A stretch of DNA of 64,000 nt. Source: Hippasteria phrygiana. Taxonomy: Eukaryota; Echinodermata; Asteroidea; Valvatida; Goniasteridae. Below are positions 20,202-31,442 of the stretch, in pieces. The notes under the pieces were generated by a model, which was not told the DNA's origin, did not search any database, and saw only the letters and a list, made by a program, of their open reading frames with translations. Location of the stretch: NCBI GenBank assembly GCA_037893225.1, contig JAZGUH010000002.1, positions 2,480,001 to 2,544,000 of the forward strand, read 5' to 3'. A program made the position numbers and the translations under genes. Every line of letters begins with the position of its first letter. Within the stretch, counting starts at the first letter, position 1.

Positions 20202-21526
20202 TAGTCTTGGTTCAAGACGTTGTTACGTATAGTACGCGATAACCAGTCGCCGCGAGTAGCCACGAACTATTAATAGCCACGAACCACCAGGAACAACGTC
20301 TTGGGAATCTTGTAAAATCTCCCCCCGAAAAATGGGGGAAACTAGTGCGCATGCGTCAATTCTGTATGAAAATGAGGAACATATTCCTTCACGCACGCGC
20401 ACATACGAAAAAGAGCTGCCATGAAGTTGCACAATAGTCTGGTAGATATCTATACTGCTGGCACCGAAGGGGCACTGGTAAGTTCGCGATCGAAGCTGCT
20501 TGCTCTGCTAGCTTTGCATTAATTGCAGGCAGCCGGCCGGCTATGCGCTAGCGGCTGCAGTGTTCACCGCTCGTGTTCGCCTGCGACGTCTTGCAACTGT
20601 GACGATCGATGCGAGGGACTACATACAACGGGTAAGCTAAGGTGCCGGGCGGGACCGACCGGGCAGGCAACCTGGGTGATGGTGTGTAATCTGCGGGAAA
20701 TTACTTGTTACATGCAAGAAATACCTCTCCGTTATATTAAACCGTAGGGGCTCGGACAACTCGACCGTTGGCCGACTCGACTCGAGACAACTCGACCGTG
20801 GAGACAAGTCGTCCGTTGAGACAATTGACAAGTCGTCCGTTGAATTGAAGTCGACTCGGAGGTAGGGGAATCGCTTCTGTCTCGGCGGGGATTCGCGTCC
20901 AGCCTCAAAGCAAACATGAGCCTGAATTTTTGTCGAGTTTCACCATGTACCAGTGGAGAAAACCCGCAGGAGATCTAGAGTGCGTCTCAGCTCAGTATCT
21001 TTGTGAACTGTGTGACAATCGAATCACCAGAGTACGACAATCTCCGTTTTCCCCGGCCGAAAGAGGGCCTCGTGAGCTATTTGTTTTATTATTATCACGG
21101 CCTTTTTTATTTTATATCTCAATCAAATCACCTAACAAGGTCTCCTCAGCATCAATTATCATATTCAGCCCCGTTAAGATTTTCTGTTTATTATATTTCC
21201 ATCATTCCGGAACTTTTGTGTTCATTCCCCTCGGCCCTACCAAACAATCTAAATAGCACGGACCTGCTGTACCTTTATCTTCATATATACTAACACTCGG
21301 GCGGTAGTAGTCAGGGGGTTAGATCTATGCATAATGCATTTATTTATGTATTCATAATGCGCGCTGCAATATTAGGCTAAGCAGGTGCGTGCGCACAACA
21401 CGGCTTCTACAAGATTCCCAAGACGTTGTTACTGGCGGTTCGCGGCTATTATGTTTGTCGTGATAACGCCCTCTCGCGGCGGCCAGTTATCGCGTATATA
21501 CGTAACAACGTCTTGAACCAAGACTA
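20202..21526. mobile_element. Mutator-like element with 9-bp duplication
   Basis: The left end TAGTCTTGGTTCAAGACG and the right complement are inverted over ~50 bp. A second inverted pair (AACGTCTTGGGAATCTTGTA) lies just inside. GCTTGTGGC directly flanks both ends (20193-20201, 21527-21535). The interior ~20750-20850 repeats ACAACTCGACCG-like motifs. No transposase is recognised. Confidence 0.8.
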
Positions 21527-21978
21527 GCTTGTGGCCGGCCAGCGGCAACAGTGAATCCGGGGGGGGGGGGGGGGGGGGGGGTAAGCCGTGTGCGAACGGC
21601 CGTCTGTGTGCCTCTTCCATTCGAAAACTAGGGGTGCTCGAAATAGTGTGAAAATTATCCGTTTTAAAGTCTTAATTTTAATGTTTTTTTGTTTCTACCA
21701 ACATTATTTAAGCTTTTTTTTCTATATAAAATTTATAGGCCTACATTGGTCAGTTATGTAAAGAAAATCAACGAAAACAATCTGTAATTGCTCCGTTTTG
21801 TCATGCACTGAAGCATGCTGCGACCACGTATGTTAATACAATGTTAGTGGTTTTGAAACTTCAATATGACACCTATAATTTGCGCTAAAAATGGTTTATG
21901 TTTCAAAAACGCTTTTTTGACATTTCATTTTCTCTCTCTATATTTAATGCTTAAGGTCTTTTTATTAAACTGTAACCA

Positions 21979-22103
21979 TTTTCAGGCGCGGATCTAGGAA
22001 TTATGTAGACGGGTCACATCCAAAAGGGACAAAATGCGAGCGCGAAGCGCGAAGCCCTTACGGCGTGGGGTCGGCGGCCCGCTGATGAAGGGCCCCTGAA
22101 AAT
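21979..22103. mobile_element. Small MITE with CATTTTCAGG ends
   Basis: About 125 bp bounded by CATTTTCAGGCGC and the complement of CATTTTCAGGGGC, with a GCGGATCTAGG start like the element at 6250. The inner GCGAGCGCGAAGCGCGAAGC is a short GC-rich repeat. No clear target duplication. Confidence 0.5.
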
Positions 22104-22959
22104 GTTGGATTCTGGATGCTCCGTGGTGCAATCTGAGGCGATTCTTGGCCACTTTCACCTGATATTTTTTAGCAAAAGTTGTTCAGATTATAATGTCTCA
22201 TTATTTTTAGCCATTATTTTAGCCATGTCAAGATTACAAAAATCGAAGTTTCTCCGGCCTTCCCCATTTGTTGCGTTTAATTTGCAGTTTTGCCCTCCAT
22301 TTTTAATTTATCCGGAATTAGTCTTGGTTTTAATCAGTCCAGTTAAAATTTTCAAGAAAAGGGCTTGATTTCAGACTTTTCCTTGCCCTGTGTTAAAACT
22401 TATCGTACTTTCCCCACATGTAGGCTATGTGTACTGGATTCGAGTCCGACAGAAAATTGTCATCGGCAATTGTAATTTACCATACCCTGACCCTCAAGTT
22501 CTTCAGACGAAACGGAGCAATTTATAAACGTCAAGGAATCAGGTCAGGAAACAGACTAGCTTGCTTGCACCCGTTCACAGACTACCTATTGTAAACGAAA
22601 TGTGGCAGTATTTGAAAAAAAAAGTCAATGCAATCATCATTGGAAATTGATACAAAATGACAGTACACAAAACTTAAGGCGCTGTTCACGTCGGATAGTA
22701 GCTCTATTTTTTACTCTGCACCCTTGACTTGTTATCCTTTTTTATCAACCTTTTATCAGACACATCCTTGGATATTTTTATCACCGAAGCTTCTTTGGAA
22801 AATCAAATATGGAATAATATAAAAGAAAATGCAATTAATTATTTGCCATAATGAGGCTGAGTTTATGAAGTAATCTCTATTAACTAAATTCGTGGAGGAA
22901 AATTGTCTTCAAGAATGGGTTGACTAATATAAATCAATCAGTCCCTCAAAAGATTGCTA
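22104..22959. other. Non-coding flank left of the Polinton
   Basis: No gene is recognised. The last five bases before the element (22960-22964, AGGGC) form the left target duplication. Confidence 0.4.
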
Positions 22960-22964
22960 AGGGC

Positions 22965-23209
22965 AGTAGTATAGGAGATGCCGATACCATATGATTTCAA
23001 AAATCGCCCAAAATTTGCTGTATAGATATACATCAAATTTTCTAAAAATTTTGAAATTCCAAAATCGTCTAAAAATCTCCTAAAATTTCTTTAAATTTTG
23101 CTGTATAGATATACACCAAAATTAGCAAAAAATCTATAAAATCAGAAACGAAATAAGAGTTTTTTAGTAGTTTATACTTGTACTATTTTCCAAAAATAAC
23201 ATAGCCAAA
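22965..23209 (+). repeat. Polinton left terminal inverted repeat
   Basis: Matches the complement of 38784-39026 over ~245 bp with scattered substitutions and small A/T indels. It contains two copies of GCTGTATAGATATACA (starting 23017 and 23100). In protein-primed replication such termini serve as origins. Confidence 0.95.
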
Positions 23210-23296
23210 AATAAATTAAATATTTTTAATTTGTTTTAATATTATAGTTGTTACTATAAAGATGGAAATTCAACCTTCGATTTACGGATACAATAG

Positions 23297-23407
23297 ATGA
23301 AACAAAATAACTTTAAAAAATATATCGATAAGTATAACTTATCTTTAGGAACACCAACAGGAGGCAACGGTGTATATATCAGACGAGATTATATTTACGC
23401 TATATAG
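23297..23407 (+). CDS. Short frame before PolB, uncertain
   Basis: A 36-codon frame beginning with Lys/Asn/Tyr-rich residues and stopping at TAG 23405. It could be a degenerate part of the PolB 5' end or a leader. It has no recognised motif. A second short frame from ATG 23262 ends at 23300. Neither is well supported as a gene. Confidence 0.2.
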   Translation: MKQNNFKKYIDKYNLSLGTPTGGNGVYIRRDYIYAI

Positions 23408-23430
23408 AAAGAGGAAAACAAATTTAAAAT

Positions 23431-26400
23431 TTGAGAATACAATCTAAAGAAAGTCTAGCGCAAATCATACGCGATAAAAATATTCAAGTCACTTCTACTG
23501 GTAGAAATGGTCGAGCGTTAAAAAAGGATTACATCGAAGCGATAAAAAGATTTAAATCTCTAAATACTTTTCGCGAAGCAGACTTTCGAGAGACTAGAAG
23601 ATTTCAAAACAGTTATAGAAATTTGGAACTTGTTCCAAATTTGTTTATCGACGATCCGGAACAATTTTACAACACCCACGTATCGATGATCAAAAACAAA
23701 ATAATCTCTAAATTAAGAGAAATAAAAGCGATGAAATTACAGATCGCTATGAAAGTAAAGTATACAAAAATAACGTCGGATGGTGAGACTAACATCAACG
23801 GCAACTCATTTTAGTCATCAAAATCGAGTCTTAGACATGAGTGAGATAGCTACGACTCTCAGTCAACAATTTGAAACGATATTATCTCAGATAGATAAAT
23901 ATACTAATATAGGAAGCGGTTGGATCGTAGATAAGATACTTGCTTTTTACGTTAACATAAACAGAGCTAACTCACTCGCAGGTGCTTCTTACATAAAACT
24001 ACCCAAATATATAACTAACAAACGCGCAACATTTAACATAAAAAACAAAGATCAAGAGTGTATAAGATGGTGTATAAGAGCCGCCTTGGGTATATATACC
24101 GATAGAGTTAAAAACCAAATAGCAACAAACCCAAAGTACCAATTTATTGGAAATAATCTATCTACTTATAAAACCGACGATGACTTAGACTTTACCGGCG
24201 TAGACTTTCCCACACCCATACATCAGATATCTAAAATAGAAAGACAAAACGATATAAGTATAAACGTGTTAGGATACGAAAAACCCAATAAGAAAACAAA
24301 GAAACATGACCCCTTCGGCTTGATATATCCGCTATATTTGTCTAAAAGACCATACGATACAAAAACTATCAGTTTGCTATTATATAAAGGTCATTATTGT
24401 TGGATAAATAACTTGTCTAGATTCTTATCTGGCGTTACCAATAGTCAACATCGTAAAATGTTTTGCTTGAGATGTTTAACGCATTTTAATTCAGAAGAAA
24501 AATTAGACATACACATAGAAGATTCCGAAGGAATAGACTCTGCTTTATCTACTGTCAAAATGCCATATGAAGACGCAAACAAATACTTAGACAAAAGCAA
24601 ATTAAAGTTTAAAAACTTTAAAAATTTACAAGACGCACCATATGTAGGCTAATATACGCGGATTTTGAATCAATATTAGAAAAAACAACGATTGAGGGTA
24701 AAACTCATATTCACAAAGCATGCGGTTATTCGTACGTTGTAGTTAGATGCGATGGTCGTAAAATGAAGCGAAAGACTTATAGAGGTAGACGCGCGGTAGA
24801 CAATTGTATAACCTCGTTGCAAGAACTCGAACCTAAGATTATATAAGTTATCCCACGAGCGCCGAGTGGAACACGGAATAATGTAGTGCGTCCGTGTCCC
24901 ATATTCCACGAGGCCGAAGGCCGAGTGGAATATGGGACACGGACGCACTACATTCTCCGTGTTCCACGAGCGCGAGTGGGATAACGAATTTATCTTCAAG
25001 CAAACTTGACGCGCAGTAAAAATGGAACACGCACGGCGCTGTGCGTGAAACCTGTACCACGTACACGCACACATCATTAACAGCCAGCACTATCCTGCAG
25101 GATAAACGGGAGCTATCTGGAAAACGTAACAAGACTTATTGTGCGCCGAAGACGTGACGATCCACATGGGACGCAAACGCGCAGCTTTTGAATTACCAAT
25201 GAATTGTGCAGCACTGCGTTTTGCGTATCGCGCAATTCGCAGAATTAGAACAGCGCAATTCGGAGTGTGTATATGGGCCATGTGATATGGGTTTTTATCA
25301 CACTCTCATCTGCCACGGATCGACCAATCAGGATCGAGGATTCAAGTTTGCTTGAAGATAATATACAAATAATGAATGTTTATGAGTGTGATAGTAAGAA
25401 TAATTTCATGAGGTGACAGATGGCATGTTCTATTCCACGAGGCGAAGCCGAGTGGAATAGAACATGCCATCTGTCACCGAATGAAATTATTCTTTCCATC
25501 GCACGAATGTGAAACATTCATTATTTGTTTTATACAACGCCTGAATAAATTCTCGTCATCTGATTGGTAACTTGTAAACTGGTGCTTACATAAATGTAAG
25601 AAACATGTAGTAACACTGATAGCTGGGGGAACACTTTCAATGCATTTTATTCAAGTTAAAAACTGTTAAAAACGTGTCTAGCAAATTCATCTAATTGTTT
25701 CACTGCATATTTGATTTGTCTCTTTGTATTTGGAGCGTCAGCATTGCTTACAAGTTCCAATATTTCGTCGTCTGTTAGGAGAACAAACCGCGGCAGTTCG
25801 GGTAACTCGGCCACGCCGCCATGTTGTGTGAATGACAGCGCTGTTGTAGCGCCACCTAGTGACCGTGAAATTAGAAAAGTTTTTTGGTTCTATCAATGCG
25901 CGCGCACCATGTGATAGACCCATGTGATAGAACGTATTGGGCGGGGCGGGTTCGCGTCGTGTGATGGGTCGAATAATTCAATGCACGTGATCGACTCTCC
26001 ACCAATCGGATGGCGGGGATTTATTCAGGTGTTGTATAAATGACTTTATACTAGCTCGCGTTAAGCCGATAAAGTACGCGCTAAAAGAAGAAAAGCGCCA
26101 CCAAAACTCTAACGAGTGCTGGATTTGCGAAAAACCGATTTATCCAAATTACTCGTGTAATTGTCACTGTGACTGGCCGAAAGAACCTAAAAGTAAAGAA
26201 GAACTGTTCTTCTGCTCGTACAAAAACGAAAAGGGATACGTCGAGAAAAAATGTATGGAGTGTAACAATTAGAAAATTAACAAATTTAGAAAAGTAAGAG
26301 ATCATTGTCACACTACCGGTAAATATCGTGGCGCTGCACACGCTTACTGTAATCTTAAATTACAAGTAAAACCCGGTAAAACGACAATACCAGTCATCTT

Positions 26401-28399
26401 TCACAACTTAGAAAATTATGACGCGCACTTGATAATGCAGGGTATTTCCAAGTACCAAAAAGATATCTGGTGTATACCCAAAAATTCAGAAAAATACATT
26501 TCATTTTCGATCGGTCAATATAGATTTATCGACTCGTTTCATTTTATGTCTTGCGCTCTTGACAAATTAGTTAAGTCTTGTCCGAGAGAATCTTTTAGTT
26601 TACTCCTGAAGCGTTTTGGCGAAGAGAACGCAGACTTCTTATTACAAAAGGGTGTATATCCGTACGAGTATATGGACAGTTTTAAGAAATTTGACGAGAC
26701 TAGTTTACCATCTAAGGAATGTTTTTACAGCGCGCTAAAAGATAAACATATAAGCGACGAAGATTACTCACGCGCCCAACAAGTATGGCAGACCTTTGAT
26801 CTCAAAAACATGGGCGAATACCACGACTTATACGTAACCACAGATACTCTATTACTAGCCGGCGTATTCGAGAATTTTAGACAAATGTGTAGAACAAATT
26901 ACAAGTTGGATCCAGCCAACTACTTCACAGCACCGGGTTTAAGTTGGGACGCTTTATTAAGACATACGAAAATAGAATTAGAACTTTTGACCGATATAGA
27001 CCAACACTTATTTTTTGAAAAGGCGAAAAGAGGAGGAATATCGAGCGTCGGTAGTACGCGCTATACCAAGGCTAATAATAAGTATCTGAAAGATTACGAT
27101 TCCGATAAACCCGATTCGTATATTCTCTATCTAGACGCCAACAACGTCTACGAAAGGGCCATGAGTCGATATTTACCCTACGGAGGATTTAATTGGGTCA
27201 CCCCTAGTCAATTTACTCACGATCGTATCATGGCGTTAAAAGATGAGACTAAAACGGGATACATTTTTGAAGTTGATTTGGAATATCCAACCGAACTACA
27301 CGATCTACACAACGATTATCCTTTAGCCGCTGATAATATAATCATACCTAAAGAATGGTTATCGGAGTATCAACTAAATTTATCAAAGGATATAGGAGAT
27401 AGCGCTAAGGTAAAAAAATTAACCGGTACGTTATATTATTTAAAAAAATATGTATTGCATTACGTCAATTTAAAACAGTGTCTAAAAATGGGCATAAAAC
27501 TGACGAAAGTACATAGGGCTTTACAATTTAAACAAAAACCTTGGATGAAATCATACATCGATAAAAACAGCCAACTAAGAACGAAAGCGAAGTCAAAATT
27601 CGAAAAAGATTTCTTCAAGTTGATGAACAACTCGGTATTCGGTAAAACGATGGAAAATGTCAGAAATAGAATAGATGGAGTTTTATTGCGAGACGATCAA
27701 GTAGAAGAATACGAAAAAATAGTTTCTAAACCTAGCTATAAGTCTACTACCGCTTTTGAAGAATGTGAATTATCATTCGTGGAATCGTACAAAAAGAAAA
27801 CGTGTTTAAATAGACCGATTTATGGAGGCGTTAGTATATTGGATTTATCAAAGACTCTAATGTATGACTTCTATTACAACCAATTAAAAAAGACGTATGG
27901 CGATAAAGTAAGATTGATGTATACAGACACAGACTCGCTGCTTTTGATTATCTATACGAAAGACGTTTATCTCGATATGGAAAAACAGTCTGACTTGTAC
28001 GATTTTAGCAACTACGAGGAAAGCCACTTTTTATACAACGATACTAACAAGAAAGTCATCGGTAAATTTAAAGACGAATGCGAAGGAAAAGTCATAAGCG
28101 AAGCTACTTGCATCAGATCAAAGATGTACTCGATTTTATACGGAGATAACGATATAAAGAAGGCCAAAGGTGTAAACCGAGTGGTTATAAACAACGATCT
28201 AACTTACGAAAATTATAGAAATTGTGTTTTAGCGAGGAAATGCTATTCAAACAATATGATAAAAATTGGGTCTAAGCAACACGTGATATACACGGAGGCT
28301 CAAGTTAAACAATCGTTAAATCCTTTAGATACGAAGAGATATATTTTACCAGATGGTGTTGATACTCTGGCTTATGGTCACCGTTCTATAGACTCGTAG
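23431..28399 (+). pseudogene. polB: Protein-primed family B DNA polymerase, disrupted
   Basis: Replicates the linear element from its termini using a protein primer. The N part (23431-24652) has a SAP-like helix (about SLAQIIRDK ... KDYIEAIKRF), the GSGWIVD region typical of Polinton PolB, and a C2H2-like CLRCLTHF segment. Exonuclease motifs are YADFES (~24655) and NLENYDAHLI (~26410). Between them is a Cys/His-rich, endonuclease VII-like stretch with DHCHTTGKYRG. Polymerase motif A is LDANNVY, motif B is NNSVFGKT, and motif C is YTDTDS (27917-27934). Breaks: frameshift near 23805 in a T run; frameshift near 24646 at GTAGGCTA; a ~1.2-kb foreign insert 24844-26034; in-frame TAG at ~26270. The frame from 26273 to the stop is open. 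The true start is not identified (the long frame opens on TTG). Confidence 0.93.
24844..26034. mobile_element. Hairpin-rich composite insertion in PolB
   Basis: PolB coding stops matching after ATTATA (24838-24843) and resumes after TATA (26035-26038); the reading frame lines up across the gap with a TATA duplication. The insert holds: a ~130-bp hairpin (24847-24980) centred on GAGGCCGAAGGCCGA; a second inverted pair, TTATCTTCAAGCAAACTTGA (24989 and its complement ~25351); a ~160-bp hairpin (25366-25530) centred on GAGGCGAAGCCGA; and a third inverted pair (TTATACAACRCCTGAATAAAT at ~25530 and complement ~26017-26038). No protein gene is seen. Probably several foldback MITEs nested together. 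Confidence 0.8.
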
Positions 28400-29117
28400 A
28401 ACAATAATTTGTATAAATATCTACTCGAAAAATAACAGTCTTATGGTTATTATCGATTAACGCACCGTTGCAGTCTCTGAAAGAAAAACTCAGTTCAGGT
28501 ATTTTACTCCTAATTAGCGGTTTGACAGTTTTTCTTTGATTCTGCAACGACGCGATTGTATCCGAATTAGAGTTAATATATATAATCGGTATAACGTCTA
28601 ACAAGTGCGTGCTCCTTCCATTCTAGAAATTATTATGCGTAGATAATTCGCCGCAATGTAAAAAAACTGTATTCACATAATTAATATTATAATGTCCTAC
28701 AAGTTCACCCTCAGTCATGGGGTGCCATAAAGCGGTTTGTAGACCCAACACTTTTTGAGAATGTTGATCGAAACTAATGATAACATCAATAATTTTCGAA
28801 TTAATACTAACGGCATTAAAAACAATTTTTTTATTGAGCTTGTCCGCGGAAACTGTAAACAAAGTTAATTTATTAAGTTCAGCTATTAACCCATCAATAT
28901 CATAATTTCCATTTGGAATTACCATTTCACCGTTAGTTGAACTATCGATTTTAAATAATGCCCATCCTATAGTCATACGTTGATCTGTATTATAAAAACC
29001 AACTGTAAATATCGCGCTGTATAAACTCATACAGTAATCACCCTTAGAGCTATCTATAGGTTTTGACAAACTAAAGGTTTGTTCGTTACCAACCATTTCA
29101 AAAACGTGCGATTCCAT
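28386..29117 (-). pseudogene. Minor-capsid/penton-like protein, copy B
   Basis: About 240 codons starting at ATG 29117, opening MESHVFEMVGNEQTF. Beta-rich with the C-terminal phrase LSFSFRDCNGALID, like the end of jelly-roll minor capsid proteins. It is a diverged head-to-tail duplicate of the upstream copy. One in-frame TAG (28623-28625) interrupts it ~70 codons before the end. The start carries its own TTTATTAAAATG motif. It is convergent with PolB. Penton identity is an inference from position and beta-strand pattern, not from a decisive motif. Confidence 0.6.
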
Positions 29118-29852
29118 TTTAATAAAGCGTACAAAAACTAAAGAATTGTTTTTTAATTTACCGATCGTCAAGTTAAAACTAATATTTTTTCCTCGATTAT
29201 CGATTAACTCGCCGTCGCGGTCTTTGATACTAAAGCTAAGTTGGTTTATCTTATTGCCCGCGAGTCTATGAGTATTTAATCTTATATTTTTTTTGATGAT
29301 CGGATCATCTCTTTTAGTTATCGGTATAACGTCTAACAAGTACGCGCCTCTTCCTTTATAGAAATTATTAGACGTAGATAACTGATCGCAATGTAAAAAA
29401 ACTGTATCGATAGGCGTTGTATTAAAATGCCCTACGTAATTTACACCAAAAACTAATTTTTTTTCTGATATCCCCAACAATTGTTTAATGTTTTTATCAA
29501 AGCGTAGAACGTTATTTTCTTCCGTTATATAAAAAGATATCTTTTTATTAAGTTTATCTACAGAGACTTCTCACCAAACTAATTTACTAAGTTCGGCTTT
29601 AACCCAATCTATATCGTAATATCCAATCGGAATATCAATTTTACCATCCGTACTACCCGTTTTTTCCCCCGTGTTTGGATCGATTTGATTTTTAAAATAG
29701 AGAATTTCGCTATTACTAGTTATATTATAAAACCCCGCGGTAAATATCACGCTGTTTAAACTCGTACAGTAATCTCCCTTAGAGTTATCTATAGGTTTTG
29801 ATAAATTAAAAGTTTGTTCGCTACCAACCATTTCAAAAACGTGCGATTCCAT
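29118..29852 (-). pseudogene. Minor-capsid/penton-like protein, copy A
   Basis: Starts at ATG 29852 after TTTAATAAAATG with MESHVFEMVGSEQTF. It shares with copy B the segments YCTSLNSVIFTAGFYN, YDIDWVKAELSKL, VDKLNKKI and TVFLHCDQLSTSNNF, and ends LSFSIKDRDGELID. One in-frame TGA (~29571-29573) splits it. It has no stop of its own: the frame runs straight into copy B, translating B's promoter-like motif as FIK before B's Met. About 245 codons per copy is close to a single-jelly-roll minor capsid protein; a fibre-like role is an alternative. Confidence 0.6.
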
Positions 29853-29957
29853 TTTATTAAACTAAAATATTTGGTTTAATAAAATAAAAATTAAGTTCAC
29901 TCAATTTGTGAAATTTTTAGACGTTAATAAACAAACATTAAAAATGCTCGATATATC
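29853..29957. promoter_or_regulatory. Divergent intergenic region
   Basis: A 105-bp AT-rich spacer between the minus-strand capsid-like gene and the plus-strand gene at 29958. It holds TTTAATAAAATG on the minus side and GTTAATAAACAAACATTAAAAATG on the plus side, so both genes are probably driven from here. Confidence 0.5.
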
Positions 29958-31442
29958 ATGAATCTAGCTGGAGGTCACGATAAACATGTAGGCCCTACAA
30001 AGCGTTAGCGATAAGATTTCTAGGCTGTCTGACAAGAACGAAGCAATTCGCTCGAAAAGTACACCGTTGAACTTGAACTTGAGTCAACTTAACATCATCG
30101 TAAACGCCAATAACAACGCAAGTTTTAACTCTAATTTAGTAGACCTATTTAGCGCTTATAAAATGTCCGATATAAAAAACGACGAACCAGTCGAACGCTA
30201 TGCATCAGACCCCATGACGTTTTATCAAAATCAACTCAACTTTGCATTTTTGCGCGCGACTTCGGGTTGCGGTGTAGGACTAGACTCGTTGCTACATAAA
30301 AACCCCGTCTTGTCAGCTTTATTCAAATTTCACGTATATTTCACGATTAGAAAGATACTTTACTTTCTCAAGTGCCCAGTTCCAGGAGATAATATATTCG
30401 ACGATCTAAACAACAATATCGATCACAGCGCTTATACTAATACTTGTCGACTCTTTAAACTCGATCCAAACGCGAGTTTTAAACAGACCGTAGACTTAGC
30501 ATCATCGGGTCTAGGTACTGCATACTATTACGATAGAGACTCGCATCAATATATACCGGTACCCGGTATAGATTATATACACCTTATAAAGAAGACCCAG
30601 ATAGTGACGTTGCTGGTGGTGCTTACAACATGGGTTTCACCGTGCCAGATGATAAGTATATTCATGGTAAGTACACTGTCATGTATATCAGGCAATCCGC
30701 GGACGTTGTACGACTTGGCCTTAGAAAGTTTATACGCCAGACGAGCTCGTTTACCGACGTTGGTTTAGAAAAAATAAACGAAAGCGTGAGAACGTACGTG
30801 TACTGTATACTCGGTGCTCAAGCCCAAACAAAAACGAGTATACTAACTACAGGTACTGGGTTAGACGCTCAAAGACAATTTGAAAATATAGTAGAAGATG
30901 TAATCAATAGCCCTACGGACTTAGAAGCTTCTATAACCAGATTTCAAGATTCTTTACATTACGCTAGAAGCTCGTTAAACTTTGTGATAAGCCCCGGATT
31001 ATACGTGATTCCATCAAATATGGAGCTTTTAGTCGGTATTCATCAAGGTTATAATAATAATATACAGATAGCTACGCCAGATTTATCGATAGGATTAAAT
31101 AACAATTTGAACTCAGACGTACCACCTCAACCGCCAGAGCCAGACGTACCCCCACAACCAACCCCTACACCCCCACCTACACCTACGTCACAAACTCCTA
31201 CACCTACGCCACAAACCCCTACACCACCCACACCACCAACTCTAATCTCAGACGTACCCCCACCGCCACCAACCCCTACACCACCGCCGCCAACCCCAAT
31301 CTCAGACGTACCCCCGCCACCTCTAATCTCAGACGTACCCCCACCGCCAGACTCGCACGAACAAGAAAAAACTGCTTTAGTCGTTGGTTTAATGGCCGCT
31401 GCTGGAGTGGGGTATCTAGCTTACGATATTTTACGTAATTAA
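29958..31442 (+). pseudogene. Conserved Polinton protein with Pro-rich stalk and C-terminal anchor
   Basis: About 490 codons. The N-terminal two thirds is a mixed helical domain with PMTFYQNQLNFAFLRATSGCG and FKFHVYFTIRKILYF, a pattern I recall from uncharacterised Polinton proteins. Residues ~370-455 are a Pro-rich repeat built on SDVPPPP and PTPTP. The end (TALVVGLMAAAGVGYLAY) is a single membrane segment. This suggests a virion or membrane-attached structural protein. Breaks: a frameshift at ~29988-29994 close to the start, where TAGGCCCTAC lies, and another near 30575. The start at ATG 29958 is inferred from the coding frame before the first shift. Function is unknown. Its end overlaps the end of the convergent integrase. 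Confidence 0.7.
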
